A model generated the notes under the pieces. The model saw nothing but the letters and a program-made list of their open reading frames with translations, was not told the origin of the DNA and made no database searches. A program made the translations under genes and the position numbers. A DNA stretch of 10,239 nucleotides, taken from positions 1 to 10,239 of the forward strand of contig QAKO01000050.1 of the NCBI GenBank assembly GCA_003343765.1, in the 5' to 3' direction. Shown here piece after piece: positions 5,961 through 10,239 of the stretch. This DNA comes from Bacillota bacterium. Its GTDB lineage: Bacteria; Bacillota; Clostridia; Christensenellales; Borkfalkiaceae. Numbering within the stretch: the stretch's first letter is position 1; every line of letters begins with the position of its first letter.

Positions 5961-7106
5961 TCAAGCCTTGGGAACAATCAGTTCCATATCCGAATCCGGA
6001 TAGGAACAGCAAGGATGAATGTAACCGAATTTCGAGTCTGCAAGGCGGCGTTTATCCGCTCCCGCAATGGAAAACTTGCCCGAAACCAGCTTGCTGTGAC
6101 AGAATCCGCATCCGCCCGCACGGCATTTGGAAGGAGCCTGCAACCCTGCCCTTTCCATGGCAGTCAGGATCGTTTCCTTTGCCTGCGCTTTGACTTTGTA
6201 CGTTTCAAAACCGATATGCACCGTCAGCGTGTATTCCGCATCCTTCACGTCGCGCTCGCCCACGCAGTTCGCTTCTTTCTTCACGCGCTTCAACGGCAGA
6301 TTGAAGGCCTTGAGCTGGCTGTCCGCAAACGTGTACATGGCTCCCGGCCCGCACATCATGACCGTAAAGTCGCCCGAAACATATTTTTTGATGAGTTCCG
6401 CCGTGATAAAACCGTGTTCAAACCCTTCTTTCTTTTCGTCGCTCAGCACATACACGACTTTGATCTTGTCCGAAACAAGCGCGTCCAGTTCTTTGCGGAA
6501 AATAATGTCCGCTTCCGTTTTCGCTCCGTACAGAATGGTCAGCGAAAAATCTTCCGTACCGTCGGAAATCGCCTGTGCCATACTATAAAAAGGCGTGATT
6601 CCGCTTCCGCCCGCAAGAGCAAGAACCTGCTTGCTGTCCTTGATCGGTTCATAGCAGAATTCACCGGAAGGATCTCCGACCGTAAAGACGTCCCCGACTT
6701 TCGCATGATCAAAAAGATAACCGCTGAAAAAGCCGCATTTCTTGACCGTTACGCTCAGAATTTTAGAAAGTCCTGCCTTAGGTGCCGACGAAATCGCATA
6801 CGGACGCGACACAAAACTTTCGCCCACTTTGCAACCGACCGTAAGATACTGCCCTGCACGGAAATACAGAGGACGCTGCGTTTCAAATACATAGGTCTTT
6901 GTGTCTGCCGTATTCTGCTCAATGCGGACAAGTTTCGCACTCTGATAGCCGGGATGCAGGATCTTTGCCGTTTCGTTTACACGATATGTTCTCGGCAGAG
7001 GCGCGGATGAGCCTTCTTCCAGCTTCTCTCTGCGTTTGGGTACCATTTTCTTGAAACGCAAAAGATCCATGAATCCGAAAATCTGTTTTTTAAATACGAA
7101 TGACAT
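5961..7106 (-). CDS. Ferredoxin-NAD(P)H reductase fused to a C-terminal 2Fe-2S ferredoxin
   Basis: A 381-residue electron-transfer flavoprotein. A leader of about 50 residues precedes an FAD-binding domain with RPYAISS (101-107), an NAD(P)-binding domain with AGGSGITP (165-172) and MCGPGAMY (251-258), and a plant-type [2Fe-2S] ferredoxin domain whose ligands are visible: C328-x4-C333-x2-C336 and, after 29 residues, C366 (or C367). In this family electrons pass from NAD(P)H to FAD to the iron-sulfur cluster and on to a partner oxygenase or reductase. It follows the CrtI-like gene with only 3 bp between stop and ATG, and a GGGAGGG ribosome binding site lies within that gene's end, so the two are translationally coupled and probably form an electron-transfer pair. 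No membrane helix is obvious. The partner and substrate are inferred from context only. Confidence 0.9.
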   Translation of the reverse strand: MSFVFKKQIFGFMDLLRFKKMVPKRREKLEEGSSAPLPRTYRVNETAKILHPGYQSAKLVRIEQNTADTKTYVFETQRPLYFRAGQYLTVGCKVGESFVSRPYAISSAPKAGLSKILSVTVKKCGFFSGYLFDHAKVGDVFTVGDPSGEFCYEPIKDSKQVLALAGGSGITPFYSMAQAISDGTEDFSLTILYGAKTEADIIFRKELDALVSDKIKVVYVLSDEKKEGFEHGFITAELIKKYVSGDFTVMMCGPGAMYTFADSQLKAFNLPLKRVKKEANCVGERDVKDAEYTLTVHIGFETYKVKAQAKETILTAMERAGLQAPSKCRAGGCGFCHSKLVSGKFSIAGADKRRLADSKFGYIHPCCSYPDSDMELIVPKA

Positions 7107-7109
7107 AAC

Positions 7110-8636
7110 TCAGCCCTCCCTCTTGATATCGCCGACAGTCTGGCGTCCGACAATATCACCTGAAAAATAGGCGCTGGAATATCCGGACAAACGCATCGCA
7201 TAGCCGCCTGCAAACCGCAATCCGCGCACTTTGTGATCTTCCGCCATCATCTGCAGACGAGGCATCAGCCCGTCCCAGTACTGCGATTCATATCCGTAAA
7301 TCACACCTTCCGGATGCCCGCAATAATGCGCATACGTCATCGGCGTCGCTACCGAGATCTCTTCGATGCTGTCACGCAGTTTCGCACCCGTATCCTGCTC
7401 AAAACGATCGATCATCTTGTTCGCTACATAATTCTTCGTCTTGTAATAGTCTTCCGGCTTGACGTTGCCCCAGTCATCCGACATATACAGCGTCGTGAAA
7501 TACATCATGCACGTTCCCTTCGGCGAACACTCCGGATATGCACGGTTCAGACATACCGTCGCCTGTACATCGTTATCCTTGATCGTGCGCATTTTTTCAT
7601 ACTGCGCCGCCGTATCCATCGTATCGTACAGGAAATAGTTGTGATTTTCTACTCCCAGTTCGTCCGCACTCTTATTCAGCCCCAGGAACATCGTAAAACC
7701 TCTGCCCGCAAATTTGCGCGCGTGCGTCGCACGTACTTCCGCTTCAGGCACTTTGTCCATCATTCTGCCGAATACCAGATGCGGCGCACAGTTCGCCACC
7801 ACATGGCGCGTTTCGATCTGCGTCCCGTCGTCCAGAACGACCCCCGATACTCCGCCGTCTTTGTCGTCCGTCAGGATCTTGACAGCCTCCGTATTGAAAA
7901 GCACGTCACCGCCAAGTTCACGGATCCGCTCCACAAACGCCAGAGAAATTTCATGCGAACGCATCTTCGGCATGCTCGCCCCGCGCTTCATATAACGGTT
8001 TACCATCGAAGCATAATGTACAAAACTCAGATCGTCGCAATGCGCACCTAAATAACACCAATACGCGTTCAGAATGTCCTGCGCTTTCTTCGGCATCTTT
8101 AACGCGCGCAGCACTTCATTCACGGAATACGACCCGCTCCTTACAAAGTTGCCGTATTTATTCACCATCACTTTGGGATCCGTCTTCCCGTTCACCGAAT
8201 TGGAATACGCCTGCGCCAGCCGCACTTCTTCCGCAAGGTCAAAAAATTTCGTGACCGATTCACGGCTGCCCGGTACATACTTCTCCGTCTTGTCAATGAA
8301 TTCCTTCACGCCGAAAGGCAACGTCGCATCCAGCTTCTCCGCTCGCGATATCACCCGGTACGCTTCCGGTATCTGCAACCATTCGACTTTGTTTGTCATC
8401 CCCAGCTGATCAAACAGCTCCCGCAGATCCCCTGCATTGTCCGCCGTCCCGAAATCGTTCAGTTCGTGCAATGACGCTTCAAACTCAAATCTCCCGCGAC
8501 GAAAACTCGTTGCAAATCCGCCCGGCAAATTGTGCTTCTCAACCAAAAGCACCCGCGCCCCGCCTTGCAACAGCCGCACCGCCGCCGTCAACCCGCCGTT
8601 CCCGGCGCCAATCACGACCGCATCATACTTTTTCAT
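7110..8636 (-). CDS. FAD-dependent oxidoreductase, CrtI/phytoene desaturase-retinol saturase-like
   Basis: A 508-residue flavoprotein, a usual length for the CrtI/CrtISO/RetSat-like group. An N-terminal Rossmann fold binds FAD: VVIGAGNGG (7-15), Glu33 for the ribose and LPGG (37-40). The far C-terminus carries the second dinucleotide motif (GLRFAGGYAM, then SGDIVGRQ), as in phytoene desaturases. In this superfamily members desaturate, isomerise or saturate polyene-like lipids. No phytoene synthase or other carotenoid gene is present, so carotenoid synthesis is not supported. Pairing with a 2Fe-2S reductase favours an electron-consuming reaction such as double-bond reduction (inference). ATG 8636 has AGGAGG 5 nt upstream. 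It sits 40 bp after the TetR stop and 3 bp before the reductase, as the middle gene of the operon. The natural substrate, possibly a plant, dietary or host lipophile, is unknown. Confidence 0.88.
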   Translation of the reverse strand: MKKYDAVVIGAGNGGLTAAVRLLQGGARVLLVEKHNLPGGFATSFRRGRFEFEASLHELNDFGTADNAGDLRELFDQLGMTNKVEWLQIPEAYRVISRAEKLDATLPFGVKEFIDKTEKYVPGSRESVTKFFDLAEEVRLAQAYSNSVNGKTDPKVMVNKYGNFVRSGSYSVNEVLRALKMPKKAQDILNAYWCYLGAHCDDLSFVHYASMVNRYMKRGASMPKMRSHEISLAFVERIRELGGDVLFNTEAVKILTDDKDGGVSGVVLDDGTQIETRHVVANCAPHLVFGRMMDKVPEAEVRATHARKFAGRGFTMFLGLNKSADELGVENHNYFLYDTMDTAAQYEKMRTIKDNDVQATVCLNRAYPECSPKGTCMMYFTTLYMSDDWGNVKPEDYYKTKNYVANKMIDRFEQDTGAKLRDSIEEISVATPMTYAHYCGHPEGVIYGYESQYWDGLMPRLQMMAEDHKVRGLRFAGGYAMRLSGYSSAYFSGDIVGRQTVGDIKREG

Positions 8637-8676
8637 GCCTTCCTCCTGATTTTTTACGGCTTACGCCGCCTTTTTT

Positions 8677-9231
8677 CTATTTCCCTTTACGCACGTTCTG
8701 CAGAATTCCGTAATATACGTCATGCAGAATCCCGCGGATCCGCTCCTTCGTAAACCGCGCCGTCCCCGTCGCGATCATCGTCGCTATCCCGTGCGAAAGC
8801 ATCCACATCTCTTCATATACGTTTTGCGCTTCTTTCCCCGAAATATTCTCCGTTTGCTCGATCACGCTCAATACGTACGGCATTTCCTTATGCGCCGTGA
8901 GTATGTCTTCCCCATCCTCACTCATGAATAGCAATTTGAAAAGCTCCTTTTCTTCCTCGGCAAACCGAATATAGTTCAGCCCCACCGATAAATACGCCGA
9001 TGCCCCTTCCTGCGGCTCCCGCAAATATTCTCCGAATCTTTGCAGCGCTTCGTCCCGCACCGATCGGCGTACCTCTTCCATATTCTCATATGCCCAGAAT
9101 ATCGGCTGCGTCGAACACTTCAGCTTCGCCGCCAAAGCCTTCGCCGTCAATCCCGCTATCCCGCGCTCACGCACCAGTTCCGTCGCACTTGCCTGAATGT
9201 CTTGTTTTGTCAGTTTCGCTTTCGGTGGCAT
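8677..9231 (-). CDS. TetR/AcrR-family transcriptional regulator
   Basis: The product is 184 residues, typical for the family. The N-terminal HTH is clear: DIQASATELVRERGIAGLTA (11-30), then KALAAKLKCSTQPIFWAYENMEEV (31-54), where IFWAYEN replaces the more usual LYxHFxNK. The helical C-terminal domain, with a SVGLNYIRFAEEEKELFKLL segment (82-101), resembles the WHG-type ligand domains. The frame also has an upstream GTG at 9264, but ATG 9231 is chosen: AGGAAG lies 7 nt before it, and the GTG falls inside the operator palindrome. It is the first gene of an operon with the CrtI-like protein and the reductase. Its promoter contains repeated inverted half-sites, so it very likely represses itself and the two redox genes until a small ligand binds (inference from the family's usual mode). 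Confidence 0.92.
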   Translation of the reverse strand: MPPKAKLTKQDIQASATELVRERGIAGLTAKALAAKLKCSTQPIFWAYENMEEVRRSVRDEALQRFGEYLREPQEGASAYLSVGLNYIRFAEEEKELFKLLFMSEDGEDILTAHKEMPYVLSVIEQTENISGKEAQNVYEEMWMLSHGIATMIATGTARFTKERIRGILHDVYYGILQNVRKGK

Positions 9232-9250
9232 TGCTGTACTTCCTGTTTTT

Positions 9251-9289
9251 ATTATATAACGCACGTTATATTACATACATTATATAACG
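9251..9289. promoter_or_regulatory. TetR-type operator cluster with ATATAACG half-sites
   Basis: ATATAACGCACGTTATAT (9254-9271) is a palindrome with two perfect 8-bp arms around a 2-bp centre. A third half-site ATATAACG lies at 9282-9289, so CGTTATAT (9264-9271) and this copy form a second inverted pair 10 bp apart. ATTATATAACG is also directly repeated at 9251-9261 and 9279-9289. The sites cover the -10 and the expected start of the TetR-operon promoter. Confidence 0.7.
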
Positions 9290-9307
9290 GTTTATTGCAT
9301 CTGTCAA
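9279..9307 (-). promoter_or_regulatory. Perfect consensus promoter of the TetR-redox operon
   Basis: On the minus strand TTGACA (9307-9302), a 17-bp spacer and TATAAT (9284-9279) match the sigma-70/sigma-A consensus at all 12 positions. The expected start near 9272 gives a leader of about 40 nt. Overlap with the ATATAACG half-sites suggests tight repression of an intrinsically very strong promoter. Confidence 0.85.
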
Positions 9308-9337
9308 TAGGAAAATTAAAAAATTTTGTTAAAAATA

Positions 9338-9366
9338 TTGTAATTGACCGAATGTTTCTGTATAAT
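9338..9366 (+). promoter_or_regulatory. Promoter for the SDR gene
   Basis: TTGTAA (9338-9343), a 17-bp spacer and TATAAT (9361-9366). The expected start is near 9373, about 260 nt before the SDR ATG. No ATATAACG half-site overlaps it, so direct control by the divergent TetR is not obvious. Confidence 0.65.
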
Positions 9367-9372
9367 ATTTTT

Positions 9373-9634
9373 TAAGGATTAACCTACAGAGAAACTTTTT
9401 AGCGGATGCCGCTGAAAATTTGATGCGACACGTTCAAACGCTGTTTCCGAAAGGGCGGATCTTTCAAACAATCTTGCCGCCTGCAGCAAAACAACCGGCG
9501 AAGCGATAACGGCTATGCGCCTGAACGATACCGCACAGCAAACGGCTCTGCCTCCTAACAATAACGCATAATGAAGCGGATAACTGCCATGCGTCTGAGC
9601 GGTGCCGTACAAAGAAATGATGAGGAATAAAAAT
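9373..9634 (+). other. Long untranslated leader of the SDR gene, with repeats and hairpins
   Basis: About 260 nt lie between the expected start of transcription and the SDR ATG, far longer than any other leader in this window. A hairpin with a 10-bp stem (9396-9405 with 9409-9418, one G-U pair) stands near the 5' end. GGCGG near 9456 can pair with CCGCC near 9478. The second half contains an imperfect direct repeat (9500-9537 and 9573-9611). Several very short frames fill it (9406-9423, 9423-9509, 9515-9571, 9571-9630), two joined by TGATG or TAATG overlaps, but none has a convincing ribosome binding site. I do not recognise a known riboswitch, T-box or tRNA. It could be a structured regulatory RNA, a relic of a dispersed repeat or an eroded gene. 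Confidence 0.5.
9500..9611 (+). repeat. Imperfect direct repeat of about 38 nt, two copies
   Basis: Copy A is 9500-9537 and copy B 9573-9611. Both begin GAAGCG, then ATAAC, then ATGCG, CTGA and finally ACA at the end. By hand alignment 31 of 38 positions match, with one inserted G in copy B. Six of the seven mismatches are transitions. In each copy TGCG can pair with a later CGCA (A) or CGTA (B, through G-U), consistent with a retained stem. Confidence 0.6.
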
Positions 9635-10239
9635 ATGGATAAAAGTTGTACTTACATTGTGACCGGCTGCACGGGATTTGTCGGGAACGTACTCACCAAA
9701 AAGCTTTTAGAAGAAGGCTTTGCCGTAAGAGGATTGGCGCGCAGCCCTCACAAAGCTGAACAGGTCTTTCAGGATAAAAAGCCCGAATTTGTATTTGGAA
9801 ATATTTCCGATGAAAAAGATGTGGAAGCGTTGTTCCGCGGGAACGGTCCTTTTGTTGTCATCCATACGGTCGCGAAAGTCACGATCGGCGAAGGATCTCA
9901 AAAAGAACTGCAAGACGTAACGGTAAAAGGGACTGAAAACATTGTCCGTGCCTGCTGCCGCCATAATGTTCTGAAACTCATTCATATCTCTTCGACCGAA
10001 GCAATTCCAAAAGGCCTTGTTTTAAAAGAAGATATCGGCAATTATGTGCCCGACCCCGCAAGATCGCGAAAAGGATACCCGCGCGCCAAAGCCGAAGCCG
10101 ACGCTATTGTACTGCGCGCCGTAAAAGAACATGGGCTGAACGCCAGTATCCTTTTGTTTGCCAGCGTGATCGGCCCGGGCGATTACGGAAACGGACATAT
10201 GTCCCAGATGTTTATTGACTTTCTTGAAGGCAAGCTCCC
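9635..10239 (+). CDS. Extended SDR, NAD-dependent epimerase/dehydratase or 3-beta-HSD/DFR-like reductase (partial, runs off right edge)
   Basis: 201 complete codons are present from ATG 9635, with GAGGAA 7 nt upstream; the stop lies outside the window. The N-terminus is a Rossmann fold with TGCTGFVG (10-17, the TGxxGxxG motif of extended or atypical SDRs). HISST (117-121) supplies the catalytic Ser/Thr region and GYPRAK (147-152) contains the Tyr148-x3-Lys152 catalytic pair. VIGPGDYG (178-185) is a motif frequent in dihydroflavonol-4-reductase-like and 3-beta-hydroxysteroid-dehydrogenase-like members. Such enzymes oxidise or reduce hydroxyl/keto groups on sugars, flavonoids or steroids using NAD(P)(H); the substrate class is not determined here. 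The usual length is about 330 residues, so roughly 130 are missing. It is divergent from the TetR-redox operon and preceded by an unusual long leader. Confidence 0.9.
   Translation, partial: MDKSCTYIVTGCTGFVGNVLTKKLLEEGFAVRGLARSPHKAEQVFQDKKPEFVFGNISDEKDVEALFRGNGPFVVIHTVAKVTIGEGSQKELQDVTVKGTENIVRACCRHNVLKLIHISSTEAIPKGLVLKEDIGNYVPDPARSRKGYPRAKAEADAIVLRAVKEHGLNASILLFASVIGPGDYGNGHMSQMFIDFLEGKL

Noticed and set aside
6015..7010. 331-residue plus-strand frame opposite the ferredoxin reductase
   Set aside because: It has no recognisable motif and a biased composition; the opposite strand holds intact FAD, NAD(P) and 2Fe-2S motifs.
7110..8636. Carotenoid biosynthesis assignment (crtI proper) for the FAD oxidoreductase
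   Set aside because: No phytoene synthase or other carotenoid gene is nearby, and the iron-sulfur reductase partner is unlike bacterial carotenoid loci.
8650..8668. Short hairpin between TetR and the CrtI-like gene as an internal terminator
   Set aside because: The stem is only 4-5 bp (CGGC/GCCG) and followed by A-rich, not U-rich, sequence on the coding strand.
9379..9612. 77-residue minus-strand frame across the SDR leader
   Set aside because: It has no ribosome binding site or recognised family; the region fits better as a leader with repeats.
9373..9634. T-box or known riboswitch in the SDR leader
   Set aside because: No T-box antiterminator sequence, no terminator with U-run, and none of the riboswitch core motifs I know are visible.

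Overview
The window looks like a chromosomal segment of a Bacillota bacterium, probably a gut-type Clostridia. The evidence is moderate GC with A/T-rich intergenic gaps, AGGAGG-type ribosome binding sites, sigma-A style TTGNNN-17-TATAAT promoters, and gene types common in gut Clostridia: a GH106-like glycosidase, YHNH-type sugar isomerases and MmcQ proteins. A finer assignment (for example Christensenellales) would be a guess. I see no rRNA, tRNA, CRISPR array, transposase or phage gene.

Layout. (1) 1-2871 is a small carbohydrate locus. It holds the N-terminal 290 residues of a GH106-like glycoside hydrolase (minus, running off the left edge), a TIM-barrel sugar phosphate isomerase/epimerase (minus) and a divergent AraC-family regulator (plus). 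The isomerase and regulator promoters carry an identical 13-bp sequence in opposite orientation. (2) 2878-5118 starts with two terminator hairpins, followed by an NCS2 uracil permease (minus) with an acidic C-terminal tail and its own promoter, and an MmcQ/YjbR protein (minus). (3) 5119-5806 holds a divergent promoter pair, an orphan four-helix membrane protein (plus) and its terminator. (4) 5911-9307 is a minus-strand operon of a TetR regulator, a CrtI/phytoene-desaturase-like FAD oxidoreductase and a ferredoxin reductase fused to a 2Fe-2S ferredoxin. It is driven by a perfect TTGACA-17-TATAAT promoter overlaid with TetR-like inverted repeats and closed by a 17-bp-stem terminator. (5) 9338-10239, divergent from that operon, has a strong promoter, an unusually long (about 260 nt) repeat-bearing leader, and the first 201 codons of an extended SDR that runs off the right edge.

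How the parts work together. The AraC protein probably responds to a sugar or glycan fragment and controls the isomerase and perhaps the glycosidase. The TetR operon looks like a self-contained, ligand-induced redox module: the reductase-ferredoxin can pass NAD(P)H electrons through FAD and the 2Fe-2S cluster to the CrtI-like flavoprotein, which may then reduce or isomerise an unsaturated lipophilic substrate. The divergent SDR (3-beta-HSD/dihydroflavonol-reductase-like) could act on the same chemistry, but that link rests only on proximity. Two genes (araC-like and MmcQ) have TATAAT exactly 6 nt before the ATG and no convincing Shine-Dalgarno, so they are probably transcribed as leaderless mRNAs.
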